Positions 42,555-50,449 of a DNA stretch of 64,000 nucleotides are shown piece after piece. The notes under the pieces are model-generated. The model was given only the letters and a program-made list of their open reading frames with translations. It ran no database searches and was not told the origin of the DNA. Position 1 is the first letter of the stretch. Every line of letters begins with the position of its first letter. The stretch covers positions 4,442,501-4,506,500 of the forward strand of contig NZ_WBXN01000004.1 in assembly GCF_008973465.1 (NCBI RefSeq), read 5' to 3'. A program made the translations under genes and the position numbers. Source of the stretch: Streptomyces sp. SS1-1. GTDB lineage: Bacteria; Actinomycetota; Actinomycetes; Streptomycetales; Streptomycetaceae.

Positions 42555-44071
42555 CAGTCCTCCGTCTTCGGTTCGTCCCGGGGGAGGCGCAGCGTGAAGA
42601 CGGCGCCGCCGTCGGGGGAGTTCGCGGCGGTGATCTCGCCGCCGTGGATGTGGGCGTTCTCCAGGGCGATGGACAGGCCCAGGCCGCTGCCCTCCGAGCG
42701 GGGGCGGGAGGCGCTGGCCTTGTAGAAGCGGTCGAAGACGTGCGGGAGGACGTCCTCGGGGATGCCGGGGCCGTGGTCGCGTACGTCGATGACCACCGCG
42801 TCGTCCTCCTCGCGGACCGTCACACGGACCGGGGAGCCGCCGTGCTTGAGGGCGTTGCCGATCAGGTTGGCGAGGATGACGTCGAGGCGGCGGGGGTCGA
42901 GGCGGGCCATGATGCCGCGTTCGGCGTTCAGCTCGACGGCGTCCAGCCAGGCGCGGGCGTCGATGCAGGCGGTGATCTGGTCGGCCACGTCGACGTCGTC
43001 GAGGACCAGACGGGCCGTGCCCGCGTCGAAGCGGGTGACCTCCATGAGGTTCTCCACGAGATCGTTCAGGCGGCGGGTCTCGCTGACGACCAGGCGGACC
43101 GCGGGCTCGATCATGGGGTCGACCGAGCCGGTGCCCGCCTCCAGCTCCTCTTCCAGGACCTCGGTGACGGCGGTGATCGCGGTGAGCGGGGTGCGCAGTT
43201 CGTGGGACATGTCGGCCACGAAGCGGCGGGACGCCTCGTCGCGGCCGGCCATGTCGGCGACCCGTTTCTCCAGCGCCTCGGCCGCGTTGTTGAACGTCCG
43301 CGACAGATCGGCCAGTTCGTCGGTGCCGGACACCCGCAGGCGGGTGTCCAGTTTGCCTTCGCCGAGGCGGCGGGCGGCGACTCCCAGGCGGTGCACCGGC
43401 TTCAGTACGGTCGTGGCGGCGGCCTGCGCGAGGAGCGCGGAGCCGATCAGGGCGAGGCCCGTGGCGATGCCCAGGGACCAGGCCAGGGAGTTGAGGTCCT
43501 TGGCCTCCTGCTCCAGGGACTTGAGCATGTAGCCGGTCGGGCCGCCGCCGATGACCCTGGTACCGGCTATCAGGTACGGCTTGTCGTTCTTCACGATCCG
43601 CTGCCAGTACAGGTGGTACTCGGCCTTGCCGGAGCCGACCTTGTCGTCGACCGCCGTACGCAGGGACTTGGGCACGTCGGCCAGGGTGAAGCCGTCCAGG
43701 GCGCCGGAACTGCTGTACAGCGGCCTGCCGTCGGCGTCCTGGGCGGCCAGCAGCACGCTGAAGCGCTGGCTGCTGTTGGCCATCTGCCCCGCCGTGTGCT
43801 GGAGTTCGTCCTGCGTCGGGCGCTCGGGCAGGAGCGCGGCCCGGTTCTGCATCTCCTGCTGGAAGTCGCGCAGCACCGCGTCCTGGGTGCGGGTGAGGAC
43901 CGCCTCCCGGTTGAGCCAGTACGCGATCCCGGAGGCGGAGACGGCGGCGGTGAGCGCCACCAGGCCGAAGACGACCACCAGTCGCAGCCGCAGACTGGTG
44001 AGACGCAGCCTCGACCACACTCCCTTGCGAGCCGCGGCCCAGCCGCGGAGACCTGCCTGCGTGTCCGTCAC
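42554..44071 (-). CDS. afsQ2: Sensor histidine kinase AfsQ2
   Basis: A 505-aa membrane kinase of the AfsQ1/Q2 system, which in S. coelicolor tunes antibiotic synthesis and nitrogen metabolism. TM1 is about residues 25-45 (LRLVVVFGLVALTAAVSASG), the extracytoplasmic sensor runs to about 180, TM2 is about 185-205, and a HAMP linker follows (HRLGVAARRLGEGKLDTRLR). HisKA has the phosphoacceptor in FVADMSHELRTPLTAITAVT. HATPase_c motifs are LIGNALKHGGSPV, VRDHGPGIPEDVLPHVFDRF and GSGLGLSIALENAHIHGG. GTG 44071 overlaps the afsQ1 stop (GTGA), which sets the start. Confidence 0.94.
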   Translation of the reverse strand: MTDTQAGLRGWAAARKGVWSRLRLTSLRLRLVVVFGLVALTAAVSASGIAYWLNREAVLTRTQDAVLRDFQQEMQNRAALLPERPTQDELQHTAGQMANSSQRFSVLLAAQDADGRPLYSSSGALDGFTLADVPKSLRTAVDDKVGSGKAEYHLYWQRIVKNDKPYLIAGTRVIGGGPTGYMLKSLEQEAKDLNSLAWSLGIATGLALIGSALLAQAAATTVLKPVHRLGVAARRLGEGKLDTRLRVSGTDELADLSRTFNNAAEALEKRVADMAGRDEASRRFVADMSHELRTPLTAITAVTEVLEEELEAGTGSVDPMIEPAVRLVVSETRRLNDLVENLMEVTRFDAGTARLVLDDVDVADQITACIDARAWLDAVELNAERGIMARLDPRRLDVILANLIGNALKHGGSPVRVTVREEDDAVVIDVRDHGPGIPEDVLPHVFDRFYKASASRPRSEGSGLGLSIALENAHIHGGEITAANSPDGGAVFTLRLPRDEPKTED

Positions 44072-44754
44072 TGAGGCGCGTCCAGGCGGTAGCCGACCCC
44101 GCGGACCGTGCGGATCAGGGTGGGCGAGGACGGGACGTCCTCGACCTTGGCGCGCAGCCGCTGCACACACGCGTCCACCAGGCGCGAGTCGCCCAGGTAG
44201 TCGTGTTCCCAGACCAGGCGCAGGAGTTGCTGCCGGGACAGGGCCTGGCCGGGGCGGCGGCTCAGTTCCAGCAGCAGGCGCAGCTCGGTCGGGGTGAGCT
44301 GGAGGTCCTCGCCGTTCTTCGTGACGGTCATCGCGGCGCGGTCGATGACCAGGCTGCCGAAGGTCGCGGCGTCGTTCGACTCCCGCTCCCCGCGGCGCAG
44401 CACCGCGCGGATCCGGGCGTCCAGCACCCGGCCCTGCACGGGCTTGACGACGTAGTCGTCCGCGCCGGACTCCAGGCCGACCACGACGTCGATGTCGTCG
44501 CTGCGGGCCGTGAGCAGGATGATCGGCAGCTGGTCGGTGCGCCGGATGCGCCGGCACACCTCGAAGCCGTCGATGCCGGGCAGCATCACATCCAGCACGA
44601 TCAGGTCCGGCCGCTGCTCACGCAGCAGTTTCAGACCGTCCTCGCCGGTGGCAGCGGTGGCCACCCGATGTCCCTGGCGCGTCAGTGAGAGCTCCAGGGC
44701 CGTACGGATGGCGTCGTCGTCCTCGATCAGCAACAGGGAAGGCACGCCGCACAT
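44068..44754 (-). CDS. afsQ1: Response regulator AfsQ1
   Basis: A 228-aa OmpR/PhoB-type regulator. The receiver domain has SLLLIEDDDAIRTALELSLT, phospho-acceptor Asp in LIVLDVMLPGIDGFEVCRRI, LLTARSDDIDVVVGLESGAD and DYVVKPVQ (conserved Lys). The winged helix has LQLTPTELRLLLELSRRPGQ and DACVQRLRAKVEDVPSSPTL then RTVRGVGYRLD. It is cotranscribed and coupled with afsQ2 and divergent from sigQ, whose promoter region holds an AfsQ1-type box. The start used is at 44754, giving MCGVPSLLLIEDD. Confidence 0.95.
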   Translation of the reverse strand: MCGVPSLLLIEDDDAIRTALELSLTRQGHRVATAATGEDGLKLLREQRPDLIVLDVMLPGIDGFEVCRRIRRTDQLPIILLTARSDDIDVVVGLESGADDYVVKPVQGRVLDARIRAVLRRGERESNDAATFGSLVIDRAAMTVTKNGEDLQLTPTELRLLLELSRRPGQALSRQQLLRLVWEHDYLGDSRLVDACVQRLRAKVEDVPSSPTLIRTVRGVGYRLDAPQ

Positions 44755-44802
44755 TCTGGCCCATGCGGGGGTGGTGTTTCGACACCTGTACGAGCAGTTC
44801 GG

Positions 44803-44816
44803 CTACGCGCGCGTAG
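44803..44816. promoter_or_regulatory. 14-nt palindrome CTACGCGCGCGTAG in the afsQ1-sigQ gap
   Basis: A perfect palindrome with the same half-sites as the nucleoside operator but two bases longer in the centre. It lies 49 nt before afsQ1 and 136 nt before sigQ. The altered spacing rotates the half-sites, so it may belong to a different regulator or be a variant site. Confidence 0.4.
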
Positions 44817-44838
44817 TGCCCGGGTGTCCCGGACCCCT

Positions 44839-44854
44839 GTGACAGGTCTGTGAC
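44839..44854 (+). promoter_or_regulatory. AfsQ1-type box (GTGAC-N6-GTGAC)
   Basis: GTGACAGGTCTGTGAC is an exact match to the direct-repeat GTnAC-n6-GTnAC reported for AfsQ1 in S. coelicolor, where sigQ is a direct target. It is 98 nt before the sigQ start chosen here. Confidence 0.8.
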
Positions 44855-44951
44855 AGTCGGCGGACAGCGCCATGAAAGTGGCCCGGCAAGATTCTCGGCA
44901 CAGGCAAGACAGCACCGAAGAACACCGGAAGTCCACGACGGGGGGCGCGAG

Positions 44952-45680
44952 ATGAACACGCTGCACGGCACCAGCACCAGCGCAGTGATCACGCGTCTGC
45001 ACGACGTGAACGGGGGCCGGGGGACGACGGGGCGGGGGTGCGCTCGCGGCACGGGGCGTCAGCACACCGGTTACATGACGGTGGTCGACGGCCGCACGGG
45101 GGAGGCGCACGGGGGAACCGCGTACGGGGAGGACTCGGGGGAGAGCCGGCGCTCGCTGTCGGAGGCGGAGTTCACCGCCTACGTCCAGGAGCGCCGCGCC
45201 TCCCTGTACGCCACCGCCTACCACCTGACCGGTGACCGCTTCGAGGCCGAGGACCTGCTGCAGAGCGCGCTGTTCTCGACGTACCGGGCGTGGGACCGGA
45301 TCAGCGACAAGGCCGCCGTCGGCGGTTACCTGCGGCGGACCATGACCAACCTGCACATCAGCGCGTGGCGCCGCCGCAAGCTGAACGAATACCCGACCGA
45401 GGAGCTGCCGGAGACGCCCGGCGACACGGACGCGATGCGCGGCACCGAGCTGCGCGCGGTCCTGTGGCAGGCGCTGGCCCGGCTGCCCGAACTCCAGCGG
45501 ACGATGCTGGTCCTGCGCTACTACGAGGGCCGCACCGACCCGGAGATCGCGGACATCCTCGGCATCAGTGTCGGCACGGTGAAGTCGAGCATCTGGCGGT
45601 CGCTCCGCCGGCTGCGCGAGGACGAGGTCCTCAGCTTCGGCCGTGACGAGGAGGACGCCTTCGGGGAGCTCGTCGCCTGA
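44952..45680 (+). CDS. sigQ: ECF sigma factor SigQ
   Basis: A 242-aa SigE-like ECF sigma factor that in S. coelicolor acts with, and partly against, AfsQ1/Q2 in control of antibiotic production. A variable N-terminus of about 75 residues precedes region 2 (YVQERRASLYATAYHLTGDR, FEAEDLLQSALFSTYRAWDR, YLRRTMTNLHISAWRRRKLN) and region 4 (LARLPELQRTMLVLRYYEGR, DPEIADILGISVGTVKSSIW). ATG 44952 gives MNTLHGTSTSAVITRLHDV; the frame is open to 44850, but that codon lies inside the AfsQ1 box. No anti-sigma gene follows. Confidence 0.9.
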   Translation: MNTLHGTSTSAVITRLHDVNGGRGTTGRGCARGTGRQHTGYMTVVDGRTGEAHGGTAYGEDSGESRRSLSEAEFTAYVQERRASLYATAYHLTGDRFEAEDLLQSALFSTYRAWDRISDKAAVGGYLRRTMTNLHISAWRRRKLNEYPTEELPETPGDTDAMRGTELRAVLWQALARLPELQRTMLVLRYYEGRTDPEIADILGISVGTVKSSIWRSLRRLREDEVLSFGRDEEDAFGELVA

Positions 45681-45714
45681 AGGTGAAGGGGGGACCGCTC
45701 GGGGGAGCGGTACC

Positions 45715-45776
45715 AGTGGGGGGACCCACGGGGGCTGGGGGGCCACCGGGGGGATCCACGGGGGAACGGGGGGTGC
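45715..45776 (+). repeat. Array of G-tracts downstream of sigQ
   Basis: Seven runs of five or six G on the plus strand, each separated by short spacers such as ACCCAC, CT, CCACC, ATCCAC and AAC. The block would be in the sigQ 3' untranslated RNA and could fold into G-quadruplexes. No protein-coding explanation fits. Confidence 0.6.
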
Positions 45777-45803
45777 TCCACCACGGGGGAAGCGGTGGAG
45801 CAC
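45773..45803 (+). terminator. Terminator after sigQ
   Basis: A perfect 10-bp stem GTGCTCCACC/GGTGGAGCAC (45773-45782 with 45794-45803) and an 11-nt loop, directly after the G-tract array. Confidence 0.7.
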
Positions 45804-45810
45804 GACGGTG

Positions 45811-45842
45811 CGGGGCCGGGGCCGGGGGGTCCGCCGGCCCCG
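45811..45842 (-). terminator. Terminator of the DUF6281-like lipoprotein gene
   Basis: A 9-bp stem (45811-45819 with 45834-45842) lies 14 nt past the minus-strand stop at 45856. Confidence 0.55.
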
Positions 45843-45855
45843 TTTCCGTGTGCGG

Positions 45856-46179
45856 TCAGCGGGCGGTCATGCGCCTCGCCTCGGCGGGGTCGTCCCCGAC
45901 GGCCACGGCCTCGGTGGGGTCGGTCCCCTCGATCGCGTAGACGCCGGCCGTGGCCTCCGGCAGCGTCGCCGGGTCGACCGGGACGTCCCCGCACGCCGGG
46001 ATGGTGGCGGTGCCGAGCCGCTTCCCGACGGTGAAGCCGGACTCGTCCGTGGGCAGGTAGTCACGGCCGTCGTAGACCACCCGGCCCGAGCAGGACGCGT
46101 CGCCGGACCCGTCGCCCCCGTCCGAGCACCCGGCCGCCGTCAGGACCGCCACCGTCACCAGCGGAACCGCGCGCCTCAT
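45856..46179 (-). CDS. Small lipoprotein (DUF6281-like)
   Basis: A 107-aa lipoprotein: signal PLVTVAVLTAAGC with acylated Cys, then a Gly/Ser/Asp linker. A short domain with two more cysteines follows (SCSGRVVYDGRDYLPTDE, TATIPACGDVPVD) and ends VGDDPAEARRMTAR. I recall such proteins as DUF6281. Function is unknown. It is convergent with sigQ and lies 60 nt downstream of the uridine kinase gene on the same strand. Confidence 0.75.
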   Translation of the reverse strand: MRRAVPLVTVAVLTAAGCSDGGDGSGDASCSGRVVYDGRDYLPTDESGFTVGKRLGTATIPACGDVPVDPATLPEATAGVYAIEGTDPTEAVAVGDDPAEARRMTAR

Positions 46180-46239
46180 CGTTCGCCCTCTCCGTCGCTC
46201 TTCGCGTCGTGCCTACGACGGAGAAGGCGGTGGGATCGT

Positions 46240-46866
46240 TCAGGCCGTCGGGGCCGGAGTCGCCGTGGCGGCCGCCGTGAGGCGGGTCAGGGCCTCGTCG
46301 CGGTCGCAGGCGTGGGCGCCCAGGGCCGTCTGGCGGGCGACGATCGAGCGTTCCAGGCGCATCAGGCGCCAGCCGCGGCGCAGCAGGAACGGCACCGACT
46401 TGCGGCCCTCCCGCAGATCGCGCAGGAAGCGGCGGCGGAACGTCTTCACCGGGCCGCGGCTCAGGCACAGGGCGTCCGCCAGCAGGCCGAGCTCCCGGCA
46501 GCGGGACACGATCTCGGCGGCGAAGATGCCCTCCGCGATGAACAGCGGGGTCTGCCCGATGTCGACGCTCTCGTGCCCGGTGCGGGCGCTCAGCGAGATG
46601 TCGTAGACCGGTATGTCCGTGCGGCGCGTGCGGCACAGGTCGGCGATCGCGGCGACGGCCGCGTCGGCGTCCCAGGACTCGGGGTGGTCCCAGTCGATGT
46701 CGGAGCTCCCGGGGACCAGCGGCAGGGTCGGGTCGCCGGCCTCCTTGTAGAAGTCGTCGAGCCGCAGCACCGGAAGACCGGAGAGGGCCGCGAGGAGGGA
46801 CTTGCCGGAGCCGGAGGGGCCGCAGAGCAGCACGACTCGCGTCGGTATGGGCGCAGGGGAACTCAC
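46240..46866 (-). CDS. Uridine kinase-like P-loop kinase
   Basis: A 208-aa nucleoside kinase-like protein. The P-loop is VVLLCGPSGSGKSLLAALSG, then LPVLRLDDFYKE (substrate-binding Asp-Asp), DIDWDHPESWDADA, and PLFIAEGIFAAEIVSRC. A basic lid region follows (VKTFRRRFLRDLREGRKS). It probably phosphorylates uridine/cytidine and fits the pyrimidine salvage theme of the region, although no copy of the palindromic operator is near. The start is uncertain: GTG 46866 gives VSSPAPIPTRVV, and GTG 46890 is possible. Confidence 0.85.
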   Translation of the reverse strand: MSSPAPIPTRVVLLCGPSGSGKSLLAALSGLPVLRLDDFYKEAGDPTLPLVPGSSDIDWDHPESWDADAAVAAIADLCRTRRTDIPVYDISLSARTGHESVDIGQTPLFIAEGIFAAEIVSRCRELGLLADALCLSRGPVKTFRRRFLRDLREGRKSVPFLLRRGWRLMRLERSIVARQTALGAHACDRDEALTRLTAAATATPAPTA

Positions 46867-47038
46867 GGGACACCAGTCTGAGGCATCCACCGGCCCCGGG
46901 ACGACCCGGCGGACGCCGTTGAAACGCGCATCACATCCCGGGGCCCGCACGCCGGGCGTACGCCGGCACGGCGAAGAGCCGTGGCTCCCCCGGACGGAGG
47001 GGAGATACGGCTCTCCGGTCGAAGGGCGTCCTCGGTCC

Positions 47039-47926
47039 TCAGTACGAGGAGCCGGACGCGCCCAGCGAACCCGTCGGGTGCCAGACCGTCTTGGTCTCCA
47101 GGAACGCCGTCATCCGGTCGGTGCCGGGAGCGGCCGACCAGTCGTCCACAGGCTGTGGACGCAGGACGCGCTTGAGGTTGTCCGCCGCGGCGATCTCCAG
47201 CTCCTTCGCCAGCACCTCGTCGGCGCCCGCGAGGTCGATCGCGTTGACGTCCTGGTGCGCGGCGAGCGGCGCGGCGATCTCCGCCGTACGGCCGGAGAGG
47301 ATGTTCACCACTCCGCCCGGCACGTCGGACGTGGCCAGGACCTCGGCCAGGGAGAGGGCGGGCAGCGGGGCCTTCTCCGAGGCCACCACGACCGCCGTGT
47401 TGCCCGTCGCGATCACCGGGGCCACGACCGAGACCAGGCCCAGGAACGACGACTCCTGCGGCGCCAGGACGGCCACCACACCCGTCGGCTCGGGCGAGGA
47501 CAGGTTGAAGAACGGGCCCGCGACCGGGTTGCCGCCGCCGACCACCTGGGCGATCTTGTCGGTCCAGCCCGCGTACCAGACCCAGCGGTCGATCGCCGCG
47601 TCGACCTGATCGGCGGCCTTCGACTTCGACAGGCCCTCGGCGTCGGCGACCTCGTGGACGAACTGCGCCCGGCGGCCCTCCAGCATCTCGGCGACGCGGT
47701 AGAGGACCTGGCCGCGGTTGTACGCGGTCGCGCCGGACCAGCCGCCGACGGCCCTGCGGGCGGCGACCACCGCGTCACGGGCGTCCTTGCGGGACGACAG
47801 CGGTGCGTTCGCCAGCCAGTTGCCCTTCGAGTCCGTCACCTCGTACACCCGGCCGCTCTCGGAACGCGGGAACTTCCCGCCGACGTACAGCTTGTAGGTC
47901 TTCAGGACAGTCAAGCGCTCAGACAT
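47039..47926 (-). CDS. Short aldehyde dehydrogenase-family protein lacking the catalytic domain
   Basis: A 295-aa ALDH homologue, compared with the usual 450-500 aa. It has the NAD-binding part: YKLYVGGKFPRSESGRVYEV, VVAVLAPQESSFLGLVSVVA, VIATGNTAVVVASEKAPLPA and VPGGVVNILSGRTAEIAAPL. It ends soon after the strand that should carry ELGGK and never reaches the catalytic Cys. It overlaps the complete ALDH gene by 8 nt, so the two are coexpressed and may form a complex with a regulatory or structural half. ATG 47926 starts MSERLTVLKTYKLYVGG. Confidence 0.88.
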   Translation of the reverse strand: MSERLTVLKTYKLYVGGKFPRSESGRVYEVTDSKGNWLANAPLSSRKDARDAVVAARRAVGGWSGATAYNRGQVLYRVAEMLEGRRAQFVHEVADAEGLSKSKAADQVDAAIDRWVWYAGWTDKIAQVVGGGNPVAGPFFNLSSPEPTGVVAVLAPQESSFLGLVSVVAPVIATGNTAVVVASEKAPLPALSLAEVLATSDVPGGVVNILSGRTAEIAAPLAAHQDVNAIDLAGADEVLAKELEIAAADNLKRVLRPQPVDDWSAAPGTDRMTAFLETKTVWHPTGSLGASGSSY

Positions 47927-49355
47927 CGAGGTACGCCTCCAGGCCGTGGCGACCGCCCTCGCGGCCGAAGCCCGACTCCTTGTAACCGCCGAACGGCGAG
48001 GTCGGGTCGAACTTGTTGAACGTGTTGGACCAGACGACGCCCGCCCGGAGCTTGTTCGCGACCGCGAGGATGCGCGAGCCCTTCTCCGTCCAGATGCCGG
48101 CCGACAGGCCGTACGGCGTGTTGTTCGCCTTGGCGACCGCCTCGTCCGGGGTGCGGAAGGTCAGCACCGACAGCACCGGGCCGAAGATCTCGTCCCGGGC
48201 GACGGTGTGCGCCTGCGTGACGTTCGTGAACAGCGTCGGCGCGAACCAGTAGCCGCTCTCCGGCAGGTCACAGGCCGGCGACCAGCGCTCGGCGCCCTCC
48301 GCCTCGCCGCGCTCGACGAGAGAGGTGATACGGCTCAGCTGCTCCTCGGAGTTGATCGCCCCGATGTCGGTGTTCTTGTCCAGCGGGTCGCCGAGACGGA
48401 GCGTCGACAGACGGCGCTTCAGGGAGTCCAGCAGCTCGTCCTGGATCGACTCCTGCACCAGCAGGCGGCTGCCCGCGCAGCAGACCTGGCCCTGGTTGAA
48501 GAAGATCCCGTTGACGATCCCCTCCACGGCCTGGTCGATCGGGGCGTCGTCGAAGACGATGTTGGCGCCCTTGCCGCCGAGTTCCAGGGTGACCTTCTTG
48601 CGGGTGCCCGCGACCGTGCGCGCGATCTGCTTGCCGACGGCCGTGGAGCCGGTGAAGGCGACCTTGTTCACGTCCGGGTGCGCGACCAGCGCCGCGCCCG
48701 CGTCGCCGTAGCCGGGAAGGATGTTGACGACGCCCTTGGGCAGGCCCGCCTGGCGGCAGATGTCCGCGAAGAACAGTGCCGAGAGGGGGGTCGTCTCGGC
48801 GGGCTTCAGGACGACCGTGTTGCCCGTCGCGAGCGCCGGGGCGATCTTCCAGGCCAGCATCAGCAGCGGGAAGTTCCACGGGATGACCTGGCCGGCCACG
48901 CCCAGCGGGCGCGGGTTCGCGCCGTAGCCGGCGTGGTCGAGCTTGTCCGCCCAGCCCGCGTAGTAGAAGAAGTGCGCGGCGACCAGGGGGAGGTCCGCGT
49001 CGCGGGTCTCCTTGATCGGCTTGCCGTTGTCCAGCGTCTCCAGGACGGCCAGCTCGCGGCTGCGCTCCTGGATGATGCGGGCGATGCGGAAGAGGTACTT
49101 GGCGCGCTCGGAGCCGGGCAGCGCGGACCACTTCTCGAACGCCTTGCGGGCGGCCTTCACCGCGCGGTCCACGTCCGCCTCGCCGGCCTGGGCGATCTCG
49201 GACAGGACCTCCTCGGACGACGGCGAGACGGTCTTGAAGACCTTGCCGTCCGCCGCGTCCGTGAACTCGCCGTCGATGAACAGGCCGTACGACGGCGCGA
49301 TGTCGACGATCGAGCGGGACTCGGGGGCCGGGGCGTATTCGAATGCGGAAGCCAT
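47919..49355 (-). CDS. Aldehyde dehydrogenase
   Basis: A 478-aa NAD(P)-dependent aldehyde dehydrogenase. It has SYGLFIDGEFTDAADGKVFK, VIPWNFPLLMLAWKIAPALA, KPAETTPLSALFFADICRQA, FTGSTAVGKQIARTVAGTRK, catalytic Glu in VTLELGGKGANIVFDDAPID and catalytic Cys in FFNQGQVCCAGSRLLVQ. The gene starts 6 nt after deoC ends, on the same strand. DeoC releases acetaldehyde, so oxidation of acetaldehyde to acetate is the likeliest role. The operator upstream of deoC should govern it. Confidence 0.93.
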   Translation of the reverse strand: MASAFEYAPAPESRSIVDIAPSYGLFIDGEFTDAADGKVFKTVSPSSEEVLSEIAQAGEADVDRAVKAARKAFEKWSALPGSERAKYLFRIARIIQERSRELAVLETLDNGKPIKETRDADLPLVAAHFFYYAGWADKLDHAGYGANPRPLGVAGQVIPWNFPLLMLAWKIAPALATGNTVVLKPAETTPLSALFFADICRQAGLPKGVVNILPGYGDAGAALVAHPDVNKVAFTGSTAVGKQIARTVAGTRKKVTLELGGKGANIVFDDAPIDQAVEGIVNGIFFNQGQVCCAGSRLLVQESIQDELLDSLKRRLSTLRLGDPLDKNTDIGAINSEEQLSRITSLVERGEAEGAERWSPACDLPESGYWFAPTLFTNVTQAHTVARDEIFGPVLSVLTFRTPDEAVAKANNTPYGLSAGIWTEKGSRILAVANKLRAGVVWSNTFNKFDPTSPFGGYKESGFGREGGRHGLEAYLDV

Positions 49356-49360
49356 GGTGA

Positions 49361-50329
49361 TCAGTCCACCGTCACGTAGTCGGGGCCGGAGTAGCGGCCG
49401 GTGGCCAGCTTCTGCCGCTGCATCAGCAGGTCGTTCAGAAGCGAGGAGGCGCCGAAGCGGAACCAGTGGTTGTCCAGCCAGTCCTCGCCGGCGGTCTCGT
49501 TGACCAGCACGAGGAACTTGACGGCGTCCTTGGAGGTGCGGATCCCGCCGGCCGGCTTCACGCCGACCTGGATGCCGGTCTGCGCGCGGAAGTCGCGCAC
49601 CGCCTCCAGCATGAGAAGCGTGTTGGCGGGGGTGGCGTTGACGGCGACCTTGCCGGTGGACGTCTTGATGAAGTCCGCGCCGGCCAGCATGCCGAGCCAG
49701 CTCGCGCGCCGGATGTTGTCGTACGTCGAGAGCTCGCCGGTCTCGAAGATGACCTTGAGGCGGGCGGTGGTCCCGCAGGCCTCCTTCACGGCGGTGATCT
49801 CGTCGTACACCTTCATGTAGTTGCCGGCGAGGAACGCGCCGCGGTCGATGACCATGTCGATCTCGTCGGCGCCGGCCGCCACGGCGTCCCGCACGTCCGC
49901 GAGCTTCACGGACAGCGCGGCGCGGCCCGCGGGGAAGGCGGTGGCGACCGAGGCGACCTTCACGGAGGAGCCGGCGACGGCCTCCTTCGCGGTGGCCACC
50001 ATGTCGGGGTAGACGCAGACGGCCGCCGTCGACGGGGTCGTACGGTCGGTCGGGTCGGGGCGGACCGCCTTGGCGCCGAGCGCCCGGACCTTGCCCGGGG
50101 TGTCCGCGCCTTCCAGCGTCGTCAGGTCGACCATCGAGATCGCGAGGTCGATGGCGTACGCCTTGGCGGTCGTCTTGATGGAACGGGTGCCGAGGGACGC
50201 GGCCCGCGCCTCCAGGCCGACCGCGTCTACGCCGGGCAGCCCGTGGAGGAAGCGGCGCAGCGTGCTGTCGGACGCGGCGACGTCCTTGAGTGCGTGAGCT
50301 GCGGCAGGTGCATTGGTGGGCATGGTCAC
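49361..50329 (-). CDS. deoC: Deoxyribose-phosphate aldolase
   Basis: A 322-aa class I aldolase that splits 2-deoxyribose-5-phosphate to acetaldehyde and glyceraldehyde-3-phosphate. It has AVCVYPDMVATAKEAVAGSS, EIDMVIDRGAFLAGNYMKVY, LKVIFETGELSTYDNIRRAS, the Schiff-base Lys in GADFIKTSTGKVAVNATPAN, and VGVKPAGGIRTSKDAVKFLV. GTG 50329 lies six bases after a TATGCT -10 element and so is likely a leaderless start (VTMPTNAPAAAH); ATG 50323 is two codons in. It is first gene of a deoC-ALDH-ALDH' operon. Confidence 0.94.
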   Translation of the reverse strand: MTMPTNAPAAAHALKDVAASDSTLRRFLHGLPGVDAVGLEARAASLGTRSIKTTAKAYAIDLAISMVDLTTLEGADTPGKVRALGAKAVRPDPTDRTTPSTAAVCVYPDMVATAKEAVAGSSVKVASVATAFPAGRAALSVKLADVRDAVAAGADEIDMVIDRGAFLAGNYMKVYDEITAVKEACGTTARLKVIFETGELSTYDNIRRASWLGMLAGADFIKTSTGKVAVNATPANTLLMLEAVRDFRAQTGIQVGVKPAGGIRTSKDAVKFLVLVNETAGEDWLDNHWFRFGASSLLNDLLMQRQKLATGRYSGPDYVTVD

Positions 50330-50335
50330 CAGACG

Positions 50336-50354
50336 AGCATATCTACGCGCGTAG
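50336..50354 (-). promoter_or_regulatory. Promoter and operator of deoC
   Basis: Minus strand: perfect palindrome CTACGCGCGTAG (50343-50354), 1-nt spacer, -10 TATGCT (50336-50341), 6 nt, then GTG. It is the tightest operator/-10 packing of the set, so repression by steric block is likely. Confidence 0.75.
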
Positions 50355-50449
50355 CGGCTGTACACCCCGTGGGGCGGAATCGGTGGGGGCGGACGGCCGG
50401 GGAACAGGTGATCGGCTGAGTTCTTCATGGGTACGGCAGAATCGGCAGC

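Noticed and set aside
42554-44557. AfsQ2 with a 162-residue N-terminal extension
   Set aside because: The extension is antisense-like sequence over afsQ1. GTG 44071 overlapping the afsQ1 stop gives the known kinase length.
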